From: Chinchilla lanigera
Lineage: Eukaryota; Chordata; Mammalia; Rodentia; Chinchillidae
NCBI RefSeq assembly: GCF_000276665.1
Contig: NW_004955470.1
Span: forward strand, 3,762,764-3,826,763
Direction: 5' to 3'
Length of the DNA stretch: 64,000 nucleotides
Within the stretch, counting starts at the first letter, position 1. Each line of letters starts with the position of its first letter. The position numbers and the translations under genes were made by a program. The notes below the pieces were generated by a model. That model saw only the letters and a program-made list of their open reading frames with translations, searched no databases and was not told the origin of the DNA. Positions 1 through 10,416 of this stretch are shown here, in pieces.

Positions 1-35
1 CTGGGATTACAGGCGTGCACCACCATGTCCGGCTT
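1..35 (-). repeat. B1 SINE, 5' fragment leaving the window
   Basis: Read on the minus strand, this is the start of a B1 (gccggacatggtggtgcac, then the box running into cctgtaatcccag). It abuts the nucleolin pseudogene directly, so it probably inserted into that retrocopy. The rest lies outside the window. Confidence 0.85.
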
Positions 36-1010
36 TCAGTCTTTTTTGTTGTCTTTTCCCTTAGGTTTCTCTAGTTTAACTTCCCTGCCAAAGACTTTTA
101 AACCAATGAGTTCCAAGGCCATTTTCAGCTCTTCAGCAGATTCAAAGTCTGCATAGCCAAACTCCCAATTTGTACCCGTCCTGATATCCACAGTAGGGAG
201 ATCCTTTTTAGCAAAAACTTCGCTGATACCAGCTTTTAATTCAGGAGCAGATTTGTTAGAACTCAGACTTCCAACGAAGAGATGGAAAGCTGTCACTGGC
301 TCTGTGCCTTCCGCTTTCTGTGTGCTGGCTTCAGGAGCTGCCTCCTGTTTGGTCATTTCCTCCTTTTGTTTTCCAGGTGCTTCTCGGACAGGCTTTTCCA
401 CCTCTTCCTCGTCTTCATCCTCCTCCTCCTCAGCGACGTTCTTGGCTTTTACAAGAGTGGCGTTGGTAGGAGCTTTCTCTCCTCTGGGGGCTGTGGTTGT
501 CTTCCTCCTCTTCCTCCTCGCTGTCACCATCCTCTTCCTCCTCATCCATGTCTTCTTTCTTGCGTTTTTACCATTCTTTCTTCCCTTAGCTGGAGTAACA
601 GCGCCCTTCTTACCCGGGGCTTCTACCACAGCTTTCCCCAGCGCGGCTCCTGCTTGCCAGGTGCTGTAACCAGCTTGGCAGGTGTCACTGTCTCCTTGGC
701 TGGCACGGCTGCCGCCATGTTTTGTCTGAGGTGACAGCTGTCTTCTAGGCAGGCATGGCAATCACAATCTTTTGGTTGGGAAAACCACTACTCTTTTGCT
801 GGGGTCATGGCAAGCTTCTTGCCTTTTTTCTGAGGGACAACAACCTCCTCTCCACTGCTGTCATCTTCTGATAGCGCCTCATCCTCACCATCTTCTACCT
901 CCTTCAGAGGAGCGGCCATTTTCTTGGGGTCACCTTGCTTTTTACCAGCCTTTTTGAGTTTCACCATCATGGTGGTTAACGGTGGCAGAGCGGAGCGTGT
1001 GACGGTCGAG
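36..1010 (-). pseudogene. NCL: Nucleolin processed pseudogene (5' part)
   Basis: This is an intronless, decayed copy of the nucleolin mRNA. The start codon is near 967, preceded by a short 5' UTR-like stretch. The first about 60 codons (970-788) match the nucleolin N-terminus: MVKL start, lysine-rich, an acidic patch, then VVVPQKKGKK. A frame change follows, then TPAKG/TPGKK-type basic repeats, acidic runs (EEEEDEDEEE), the APGK-K-EM-KQ-AAPEA linker and the start of RRM1 (FHLFVGSLSSNKSAPELK, KVFGREVKLEKPKGKDNKK). Functional nucleolin continues through four RRMs and a GAR tail. Here the copy stops at 36, where a B1 begins. Frameshifts in the N-terminal half and the lack of introns mark it as a dead retrocopy. 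The outer limit near 1010 is approximate. Confidence 0.9.
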
Positions 1011-1705
1011 TGGTGCAGATGAGCCGAGGGGAACCTAAAAGCACTGTTGATGGCAGCCGCAGGGACTGAAGAGAGAGGAGCACATGTGCCTGGCAGCCAG
1101 CTACAGCCAGAGACTCTCCAGCTGCTATCTCTTTACGCAGCTGAATTATCCAGCATAGGAGGATCTCACAGGGGGTGCCTTGGTGCGCCCTTTTTCCTTG
1201 GGCAATCAATGAGGAACTACACCAAGAAAGAGGAAGAGAAAGGACCCAGGGAACATGAATGAGCTGAGAAGGAGTCCCAGGTGGACAGAAAGAGCCACCA
1301 TTTGCCCAGATGTCCCCAGCAGGTGGGACCGTCACACCTCCTACCCCTAAAGAGTGGCAATTCCAAGGGCTGAGAGGGTGGTGTTGTATTAGTTGCAAGA
1401 ACACAACAAACTAAACAAATGAGAAGCCAAGGACTTGCTCTAGAAAAACAAAGCCTTGCGCAAGGCAGGAGTCCTGCTGTCTGTCTAGTCTGTGAGTCAC
1501 AATGGAAGTGCTAAACAACCCCAGTGTGATTAGCTCTGAGCATCCTGGGAGGGGGGATGGGTGAGGGAGGGGAAGCAGGGAGATCCTGATTCTACTGCGC
1601 ATGTCATCTGCCCAGGGCAGTTGCTGGCTGTGTCCCAAAAGGGGAAAGGGCTGGGGAGAAGGTTTCACAACTTTTAAGAACTAGTTTTTAAAAACAAAGC
1701 AAAAG
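1011..1705. other. Intergenic, no recognised feature
   Basis: Unique-looking sequence with no convincing coding frame, splice pattern or SINE. Open frames here are short and not recognised. Confidence 0.5.
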
Positions 1706-1870
1706 CTGGGCGGGATGGCGCCTGCCTATAATACCTGTACTCAGGAGGCTGATGCAGGAGAATCACTGCAGGTTCAAGGCCAGCCTGGGCTACATAGTGA
1801 GTTCAAGCCCAGCCTGAACTGCATAGTGAGACCTTGTCTTCAAACAAACAAACAAACAAACAAACAAAAA
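1706..1870 (+). repeat. B1 SINE with (CAAA)n tail
   Basis: B1 body (gctgggcgggatggcgcctg) with the duplicated central part (gggctacatagtgagttcaa, then cagcctgaactgcatagtga) and a caaacaaacaaa tail. Confidence 0.9.
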
Positions 1871-1971
1871 TACTATGTACATGAATGTTTGAGTAAAGCT
1901 GCAAGGAAAAAGAAAAAAATCTGTACAGGTAAGTACAAGCATAGAAAAAAAGATATTGATTATAGAAAGCC

Positions 1972-1998
1972 CTTCTGGACCTTATCGAGGTCCAGAAG
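1972..1998. repeat. Perfect 11-bp inverted repeat (hairpin)
   Basis: The arms at 1972-1982 (cttctggacct) and 1988-1998 (aggtccagaag) are exact reverse complements around a 5-base loop. No flanking A-tail or gene explains it. Confidence 0.8.
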
Positions 1999-2119
1999 AA
2001 TATACTTTTGCAATCCCATGGAAAGGTTATTGGAATTCTAATAAATTAATTCCAATCTACCACTTTCAGTGCAATGCATGGCAATAAAGACACTAAGACA
2101 TTTTTTCTTTTCTTTTTTT

Positions 2120-2207
2120 TGGGTTTTTTTTTCCAGTACTGGGAATTGAACTCATGACGATGCGCTTGCCAGGCAGGCACTGTGCCGCTGAGCTAAATCC
2201 CCAGCCC
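2120..2207 (-). repeat. ID-type SINE (tRNA-Ala-derived)
   Basis: Reads antisense as gtactgggaattgaactcat, ..., gctgagctaaatccccagcc. On the minus strand this gives the tRNA-like A box (tagctcag) and B box (gagttcaattcc). Confidence 0.9.
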
Positions 2208-2861
2208 TGGCACTAAGACATATTTGTAGTTGTGGAGAGCAAAGAAGGTCCTAAGTCCAGATAGTGTGATGGCTACCCAGGACAAAGGCCTCGACCCAGG
2301 GCCGAATCCAGGTTTTAGTATTTCATGAAGAAGGGAGTGGCTTGAGGATGAGTGACTGCGAGAGTGTTGGGAAGTACTCAAGTGCCGTGAGCTCAGCTAG
2401 CTAGGAGGTCTGAAATCACCTCTGTGATATGCAGAGAGAGAGAGATGCAGAAAGAGTAATGTGCGTATCACAATTCGGGGCAGCATCTAATGTTTTGGGG
2501 TCCGTGCTTCAGCTCTGATGTGTAATTTTTTTATGACCTGAGAAGTCATAGCCTCTTATCTCAGGCCTCCATCTCAGCTGCATGGCTCTCTCAGCCCGGC
2601 ACATACTTCTTGGGAGCTATGGGGCAGGGCAACGCTGACATGCTGCTTTGCTTCAAAGACTACACATCAGCACCTGGCTAGATCCATTTGCATTACTTAA
2701 AGCCAACTGAGGGGATAAGGAAAAGTCCCAGCCAGCTCTATACACATCAGAACATGGAAATAGGGCCTGGTTTAGCCAAGACGGAGACAGGTGTTCTTCT
2801 TTCAAGGACAGTCATCCAGGTGGTCCTCCTCAATTCTCTTGGTTGCATGGATACTTTTCTT

Positions 2862-2935
2862 CCTTTTTCTTTCTTTCTTTTCTTCTTTCTTTCTTTCTCT
2901 TTCTTTCTTTCTTTCTTTATTTCTCTTTCTTTTTC
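2862..2935 (+). repeat. (TTTC)n pyrimidine microsatellite
   Basis: Imperfect ctttctttctttc run directly before an antisense B1-ID dimer. It is probably derived from that SINE's A-rich tail. Confidence 0.9.
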
Positions 2936-3102
2936 AGTACTAGGAATTCAGGGCCTTCCCAGTGAACTACATCCCCAGCCCCTTTTTAGTATTTTTATTT
3001 TAAGACAAGATTTTGCTAAGTTGCTAAGTTGCCCAGGCTAGACCCAAACTTGTGATCCTCCTGCCTCGGGCTGGGATTACAGGAGTGACACGTATCCAGC
3101 TT
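2936..3102 (-). repeat. B1-dID dimer SINE (old)
   Basis: Antisense ID monomer (agtactaggaattcagg, ..., acatccccagcccc) joined to an antisense B1 (aagacaagattttgctaag, ..., gggattacaggagtgacac). Divergence is high. Confidence 0.75.
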
Positions 3103-3999
3103 TTCTTCAGATTTCTGCGTCTTAACAATGCATAAGCGCATGGAATCACTGGATCGTCATGGGGAGGCGAGGATGCTGTCAGGGATCAGAGCTGGGGTGA
3201 AGGTGCCAGCAGCGGCTCACTGGCCCATGAGGACAGTCATAGCCACAGCAGCCAGCCATGTGGGGCAGAGGCTCCGCTGGCCAAAGGTGCCAAGCTGTCC
3301 AACCCAGTTTCTTTCGGTGCCTTCTCCCTGCTGCTTTGTCCTTTTGAAGTCATCAAGCACCTATGATTGCTCAGCAAATCCATGCCGATTGCCACCTCTC
3401 TGTATCCCGTCCGAGGCACTGAAATGCAGTAGGCGAGCACAGCTAGGACAGGAGGATGGGGGCAGCTGGCTCCCGTCTCTGACTACCAGTCCTGGCCAGA
3501 TCTGGATGAGCTACCTAGACTGGAAATTCCACTGCCACCAGAAGCAGGAAGGCAGATCGAAGCTGCGCCTCTTTATCTCCAGCTGTCTGTCTGTCTGTCT
3601 GTCTGTCCCCCATAAACACACCCTGGTCACCTTGTGGGAGCCCATGAATGTGCCAGTTGCCCAAAGGGACACACCCTCTTCAAGCCAATGTCCTCTCCGC
3701 CCACACAGGCTGTGGTTGTCTAACTCGCTTCCTCTCATTTGCTCAGGGGAGCCAGGGAGCCCCAGGCTGCATGAACCTGTCCCGCCAGCAGCCCGGAGGC
3801 AGAGGCCCCATCCTGTGGCGCTGCACTGCCCCCTGCTGCTCCACACTGAAGTTGCAAGCCAGGTGTCCGGCAGGGGTCTTTCAGGGCTCAGGCGAGGGCA
3901 GCATCTTCCAGACATTTATTTTGCCAGGTTTTTTCCTAAATTAGGTTTTCTACAGGTCTCTCCATGCCGTGGGTTTCCCTGAAATTTGAGTTTTGGGGA

Positions 4000-4330
4000 T
4001 CTAATCCCCAGTATCCTAAAATGTGACCTTATTTAGAAAGTCATGACGTGAAATAAGACGCGGTCATCCTGGAAGACTGATACCCTTATATGAAGTGGAA
4101 TGTGAACAAGACACATACACAGGGACTCCAAAGGCAGAGACCAGACAATGCTTCAAGAGCCAAGGGTTACCAAAGACTGCCAGCGACCGGGAGAAGCCTG
4201 GAATATTCTCCCTTCAGTCCTCAGAATAAAACACTGGGACCCACTCCTTGATCTCAGACCTCTGGTCTCAGAACTGCATGGGAGATGGCAAATGGGTGTC
4301 ACTGAAGCCACTCAGTCTGGAGTGCTTTGT
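4000..4330 (+). repeat. Old mammalian interspersed repeat, family not named
   Basis: Has the layout of a common ancient repeat I recognise by wording: aatgtgaccttatttagaaa near the start, then an acacagg tract, then agagccaagg-ttaccaaag-actgccagc in the second half. I cannot name the family reliably. Confidence 0.5.
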
Positions 4331-6689
4331 TGACAGAAGCTAATTACTACCTCACATACCTCTCCCAGGATGCCTTTCGTGCGGTTAGGAGTATTTTTCA
4401 GGATGTACATTGTGACCTTGAAAGATAGCACCAAAATCTTTGTCAAGGAATTGCAGTGAAATAGAAAACAGGTTGGATCCCAGTGGACTAAGGCGAGGAG
4501 CCCAGGGAGACCAGGGAAGAGCTGTGTGTCACAGGCACATCCTAAGCCTCCGAAGCTCATAGATGAAAAGCGGTGCCTTCCACCCCCTCCGCAGAAACTC
4601 CCGTTAGAGCAGCCTTTGTTCAAATAGTGGCTGCAACCCTCACTATAGAGACGCAACGTCCCGAATGGGCCCAAGTCCAAACAAGCAGAGAACAGGGGGA
4701 AATCCATCTGGTCGTGCAGGCGCTCACTGCCAGGCTCGGGGAAGGTATGGGCAACATGGCAGAGCGGATGTCCCACAACTACACCGTCACCTCAGACCCC
4801 ATGACGCTGGGCTCCTGCGTGTTTTATTCACTAACAGCAGAGCTGGCCCTGGCCTGGCTCTCCAGGCCTGACTCACACAGCCGGCCCGTTTCTCGAAGCA
4901 TTTGCGCCATGAATGTATCTTTCTCTGGGGAGCTGGAGCGGCCACGTCCCATCGAGGCTGGTCTCTGTCATGATGGGTGAAGGTCAAGGTCATACTGAAG
5001 GAGCGCAGACCGCTCAGGGCTGGCCACACTGCAGTCCCTAAGCACACCCCAGCCTGGCCCCAAAGCTTCTACAGACTTTGCCACTGCTGTCTCTTCTGGT
5101 GGAAAGGGAAGACTGTGACATTTTAAAAGAGGAAATCAGGCTGTGAAGTCCCAAATGTTTATGCTCTTTGCTCCTCTCCCATCACTCCTACTTTTCAAAT
5201 GAGTCCTGCTCTCCAGCTGTGGACCCACAGCCCAGGCGACTGCAGCACTCCCAGAAGGGAACCAAAGGACACAGGCACTCGTGGTAACGACACTTGTGCT
5301 CCAAAAGAGAGCGGTCCGAGCAGGCGACACAAACGCAGGATGCGTGAGGGTCAGAAGACAAAGAAGAAAAAGACATAAACAAGAGTGAGACACAACCAGG
5401 GGCCAGAAATGAGGCAAAAATAGGGGCCTGAGAGCCCAACCCCTGGCACGGGGGCCACAGAGGGAGGAGCCCGAGGCAACGAAGGCTGCCACAGATGGGG
5501 GAGCCAAGGGTCTTTCGGGCTCTCGAGGATGGGGGCTAAGCCCAGGATTACACAGCAACTGGCTTCGTGTAGGCGCCGAGTAAAATTCTAGAATATCTGC
5601 TCCATTCTAGGTGATTTACTGAAACTAATGCTGTTTTTGCTTTCGACAATTGAAAGTGTCAGTCTTCTGAAGTGATGAAAATACCTTTTGCCTGTCATTT
5701 GGCAAAGCCTCAAATCTTAACTGGACACACAGCTGCTCAAAATAGAAACTGTTTCCCGGGGGCTGGAGGAGGTCTTCAGACCAAAGAAGGAGGCCGAGAT
5801 GGTGTGCATCAGGGGTGCGACCGCAGAGAGGGGACCTTCTCCTCCTGCCTTGCTGTCCCCACTGAGGGACCAGACATGACGACGGGCCATGGAGGAGGCC
5901 CCAGGGACACTGAGAGCACAGCTGCCTCAGCTTCCAGGGGACAGAGGGGACATATTTGAGGAGGGACAGTGTCACGTTCTTCCCATCCAGAAACACCAAC
6001 AAGAGAAAATAAGACAGTGACACTGTCTTGAGTGCTGTCTCGTACCTTGCACATCTGTGTGTGTGTGTGTATGTGTATGTGCGTGCGCACGAGTACTGGA
6101 ATTTGTGGCAATTTGAAAAAACCCACAGATGAAATTCATGGCCCAGAAACACTGAAAACAGAAAAATGTCATGAATGTATAAATATATATAAATCGCATT
6201 TCCTACTGTAAGACACATTATAAAGTTAAAATTTATCAAAACCTACACACACACACAGTACACACAACACTGCTTGCGGGGAACAGAAGTGTAGCAAACC
6301 AGAAGGTCCCGATGTAGTATTCAATCACAGCTGCAGGAACAGGCGGTGGTAACACTGTCACTGTCTGTGCTGCCATCTCCTGTTGCCACTGGGGCGGCTC
6401 CAGTGCTGAGTCTGCCTAAAATGCCCGTGACATTGGTCACTAAGTGAGCAGTGTCTCTCCAGGAAATGGTGTACTGCAAAAAAGTGGCCCCTGGCAGTTC
6501 TTGGGGGTTTTTCAGCATGTGCAATACATGTAGCACACAAAATCCATGTTCATCAGCTCTGCAGCCCATAGGGCTTCCGGTCTTAACAGCAGGCTATTAA
6601 GTTGTAGGGGAGTCAAGTTACATGTGGGTCTTCAACTGCATAGGAGCCAGTGCCCCTAACCCTTGAGGTGTTCAAGGTCAACTGTACAG

Positions 6690-6850
6690 TATGAATTTTT
6701 GAAGCAACCCTACCAGGTAAACAGTCTTACTCCTTTTGCAAATGAGAAAGACACAGATCCACTACCTCGGGCCAGGTCAGCTCTTGGCTCCAGCTCCTAA
6801 GTCTGGACTTTTAACCACCTTCCCAATGCTTCTCCAACACTGCACATTTA
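6690..6850 (-). repeat. MIR SINE fragment
   Basis: aaccctaccaggtaaacag followed by ttttgcaaatgagaaagac matches the reverse of the MIR core (cctcatctgtaaaatggg side). Confidence 0.6.
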
Positions 6851-7714
6851 GGTCTCTGGGAAACTTTAAAACCCAGCTTGCTGAGGTCCCACCCCCTGAG
6901 ATCCAGAGGGACGTCCGTTAGGGACAAGCAGGAGCAGAAGGCTCACGGAGGCATCTCCTTCTGCTGCCCTGTGGTTTCTTTCCCTTGGGGCAAAACATGC
7001 TCCTAATTCCCATCCCCTTCAGAAACGCCCAAGCAGCACCACTTTCTACCACTCGCCCTCCGTAAGGGTGGTTAGGCTCCTCATAAGTAGATAGTAAGCT
7101 TAGGCCATTTATTCATTACGGACAGCTGTGGCCACCATCGGCGTGACTGACCCAGCTGTACCTGTAGCCCAGGGTTGTTCGATGCTCCGCGGCCGGTGTA
7201 GGGACAGCACATTTCACATTTAGATCACTGCATCCATACCCACTTTGGAGGCTTTTATTAGACAATCATAGTTTTCATTAGAAATCACAGCTCTCCAGTT
7301 TTATGAAGAGCAGTTTCATTCTAAGAATTTTCAGACTTGTCTCGCTGTGTCCTACAGGGACTGGTCATTTTTGAAATTAAGTATTTTTAGAAACTGTTAT
7401 TTCAAGAAGTCCCCGAGTATCATCCAAACCCCCTGTAACACCGTGTCACCGTAACACCGTGTCACCGAAGCGCGTCCATCCTGAAGTTCTCAGGAGAAAA
7501 ACACTGGTACCTCAGCTCCTCACAGCAGTCCTGAGATTCCGCTGCAGGAGGCGAAGCTCCAGCACCTGGCCACACAGAGCCTGTGAGCCACACAGCAGTC
7601 AGCTGCCGATCCACACTTCCAAACAAGGTTCCTGCCCCAGGGGACAGAATCCAGCCCTGTGTTCCTGAGAAATTAATTTTAACCCATGCTGCAAGTGTCT
7701 TCAGAGGTCAAAGC

Positions 7715-7872
7715 CAGGTCAGCATCTTGGCTCATATGTCACTTCCTGTGTGCCTTTGAGCAAGACAGTTACTTAATCTCAGCTTCCACTTCCTCACCTA
7801 CACGACTTGCTATGCTCTGAGAGAGCTGTAGGATTCAATTAAAGTCTAAAGCACAGAACCAGTGCGGCGATG
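7715..7872 (+). repeat. MIR SINE
   Basis: Contains the core words tgtgtgcctttgagcaagac, cttaatctcagcttccac and tcctcaccta, then aattaaagtctaaagcacag, in MIR order. Confidence 0.75.
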
Positions 7873-7999
7873 CGGGCCTATAATCCCAGCACTCAAGAGG
7901 ATGAGGCAGGAGGATCACCAGACTGGGCTACATAGTGAGTTCAAAGCCAGGCTGAAATAATGGCGAGACTCTGTTTTAGAAAACAGAAAAGAAAAAAAA
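7858..7999 (+). repeat. B1 SINE
   Basis: gcgatgcgggcctataatcc through gagactctgttttagaaaac, with a short A-rich tail. It abuts the MIR. Confidence 0.8.
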
Positions 8000-8667
8000 A
8001 GCGTGAAGCACAGAGCGTGACACACTAAGTGCTAAGAAAGGATTACCTATCACTGGCTGACTCAAACTCAATGTAAAATGAGGGGAATTTGCTCATCTAG
8101 ACTGCAGCTCGTTGTAGTTCTGCCTGATCACGCTCAGCAAACACGTTCACCCCAGCTGGTACAACTAGCTCAGAGACGCTGCTGGTCCAGGAGGGACGCA
8201 GGCTTTGGGAGTTTGTGAAGCTCTCGGATGCAGCCAAAGTCCTCCAGCTCAAGGATGGTCAGTGCTGCTGCTACTTCCTAAGTTGCACAGCGCAAAACCA
8301 CACAACATGGAAAAATGGACTTGGGTTCCCAGCACTCAAAAGCTTGCCTGGTGACACACAAACACAGTAGCAGTTTCCTATGTGCAGTAACTCGTATGAA
8401 ATACGTGTACAACAAATGTGTCACTTAGGCAAAGCCGGATCCACAGAGGACACGTGTGCGCCAGTGGACGAAGATGTGGAACAAATTCACTCTCAGCTGT
8501 CAAGCGGTTGTCTGGAAAGAGGCCGCAGTCTAGAGAAGGTGGCTGGTGCCAGCCCGGCCACCCCTATGTCCACTCCCTGGTACCCTCTACACCTGTGATC
8601 AGGAAGAAACTTAGGATTTCCCCACCACGCATCCAAAGACAAACACTTTTGTACCAATCTTCATATA

Positions 8668-8673
8668 TTTATT
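8668..8673 (-). terminator. STARD7: STARD7 distal polyadenylation signal AATAAA
   Basis: TTTATT on the plus strand reads AATAAA on the minus strand, about 1.56 kb after the STARD7 stop codon. It best explains the 3' end. Confidence 0.65.
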
Positions 8674-9190
8674 CACACGTTTGATAAAAATGTTACTGTT
8701 AAGAGTGAAATCATTACAATGACAGGAGTAACTGTACACAATCAAATGACTGTGAGAATGGGGAGACCACAACTGCCAAGCACCTGTGCACACACTCACA
8801 GACACACTCGTGCACACACGCACTCACGACCACGGGTGGAACACAGGGACTCTTTCCAGCTTCTGGGAGGTCCTGGGGAGGCGCGGACGTCTCCCTGCAG
8901 GTCTGCTCTGCCATCCGTAACGACAGGACTCAAACACTGGGACAGGTTAGTCCTTGGCACAAAACTGCACAGGCAATGAGGTCAAGGAGGGCGGGGTTTA
9001 AATTAGTCTCTGGCTTAGATTCCTTTTTCAACACAACAGGGTAGCAAGCAGGAAAAAGGGGAAACTCAGCCATTTAAACTCCAGAAAAGAGGACTTAAAA
9101 CTTGATCCCTATCCTCCCAAGAGACTGCAACATGAGCACGAGCAAAATCAAGGCCAAGCCAATACCACCGGGGTGTGACCTTGCCCTGCC

Positions 9191-9196
9191 TTTATT
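9191..9196 (-). terminator. STARD7: Possible proximal STARD7 polyadenylation signal
   Basis: A second minus-strand AATAAA, about 1.04 kb after the stop. It could give a shorter 3' UTR. Confidence 0.4.
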
Positions 9197-10231
9197 TTAG
9201 CTCTAGAGACGAAAAGCTTTCCAAAGCAATGAGGGGGTCACGTGTGCCACATGCCACACTCCCGGTGCTGGCAAAATTTCATCTATTTGTCCACACGGCC
9301 GGCCTTAAGCTTGGAGCTCCGGCAGGCGGCATTCCAGCCCCGCTCCTCTGCCCTCAGCCTCCTGAGGAGGACAACTCAAACCGCAAGGGGGGAAGCAACA
9401 CCTGAACCAAAACTTTCCTGAACAGTGACTAAGGAAAAGCCTCACTCAATTCCTTTTTGACACAAATATTTAAAAAATTAAATTGAATTTAAATGTGACG
9501 CTGTGAGCATTTCCACAGGCCCTGTCAACTTTGATGGCACAGGAGCTGCTGTCTGGGAGGGTGCAGTTGCTGTGCTCCTGGCACACGGGGTAAGGCTGGG
9601 AAGAGGCAACCATCTGGGTACACAGCGCAGTAACACCCCGGCTGGTTCGAGAGGAACTGTGGGCTCTGCTGTCAGTGGGGTGCACACTACCACAGAAACA
9701 TCTTGGTACAAACTTCACGTCCCTCAAGGTAAAAGCGAGGTAAGGACAAGGCACTTGGCACGGCCGTGTATCATCCACACCTATCCCACCAGGTCTGTGA
9801 CCAAGAGCACTGCCCGTGACCCCGGTGAGCAGCGAGCCACCAGGCACCCTTCCCAGGGGGCCTGCGGAGCTGGAGGAGGCCTGAAGTGCTGCACGCCAAC
9901 GGCAGGGCTTGGAATGTCAGTGAGGGACTCCTCGGGAGGCGAAAGGTCACCCCCTTGCAGCCTGAGAAGCAAGGGCTGCGTCAGGTGAGCTCAGTGGAAT
10001 ACTGAATCTTAGGATGTCTGCCTGAGGACAGGACAAGGCCTCCACGGATGCCACCCTCTCTCTGACAGTGCAACAGGGCTCCGAGTGACGCCAGACACCA
10101 GCCATCAGATGGTCCCTCACTGGCCATTCCAGCAGATGCCTTCCAACACTCGTGGCTTGTCCCGTGCTGCAGCTGTGATAAGGGTCCGAGGCAGGGCTGG
10201 GAGCACCTTTCCCTGCTCATGCCAAGGCCCT

Positions 10232-10416
10232 TCAGGCGTATTCGATACGAGCCGGGCCACAGCTGCCTTCGTTCTTCCGCTCAGAGGCCTGGGCAGTGGG
10301 CTTGGCCTCGCTGCTCACTTCCAGAGGCTTCGCCGAGATGTAGTCCTTCACTTTGATCTCCATGTTTTTGGCCTTCAGGGTGGCGGTGTGCAGCTTCTCA
10401 AGAAAATCCGGCATGC
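10232..10416 (-). CDS. STARD7: STARD7 coding exon 8 with stop
   Basis: Starts after gccaacag. It encodes (G)MPDFLEKLHTATLKAKN through GSCGPARIEYA, then TGA at 10234-10232. It contains the C-terminal START helix and a polar tail. Confidence 0.96.

Larger units (their letters stand above)
3103..7714. other. Intergenic stretch between nucleolin pseudogene and STARD7
   Basis: No gene recognised. It contains a (TCTG)n run at 3585-3607, an old interspersed repeat around 4000-4330 (aatgtgaccttatttagaaa, through to the tccagaactg-like end), (TG)n at 6055-6085, and an antisense MIR at about 6690-6850. Open frames up to about 280 codons look like chance frames with no recognisable domain. Confidence 0.5.
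8650..10231 (-). other. STARD7: STARD7 3' UTR
   Basis: Lies downstream of the STARD7 stop on the minus strand and runs about 1.6 kb to a canonical polyadenylation signal. The stretch from about 8000 to 10650 has no SINE although the flanks are dense with them, which fits a constrained 3' UTR. A CA-rich run lies at about 8790-8825. The cleavage point near 8650 is an estimate. Confidence 0.7.

Noticed and set aside
2862..2935. CRISPR-like or other regular array in the simple repeats
   Set aside because: Plain microsatellites without spacers, in vertebrate DNA.
3128..3982. 284-codon plus-strand frame in intergenic DNA
   Set aside because: No recognisable domain, spans a (TCTG)n run, no promoter or splice evidence.
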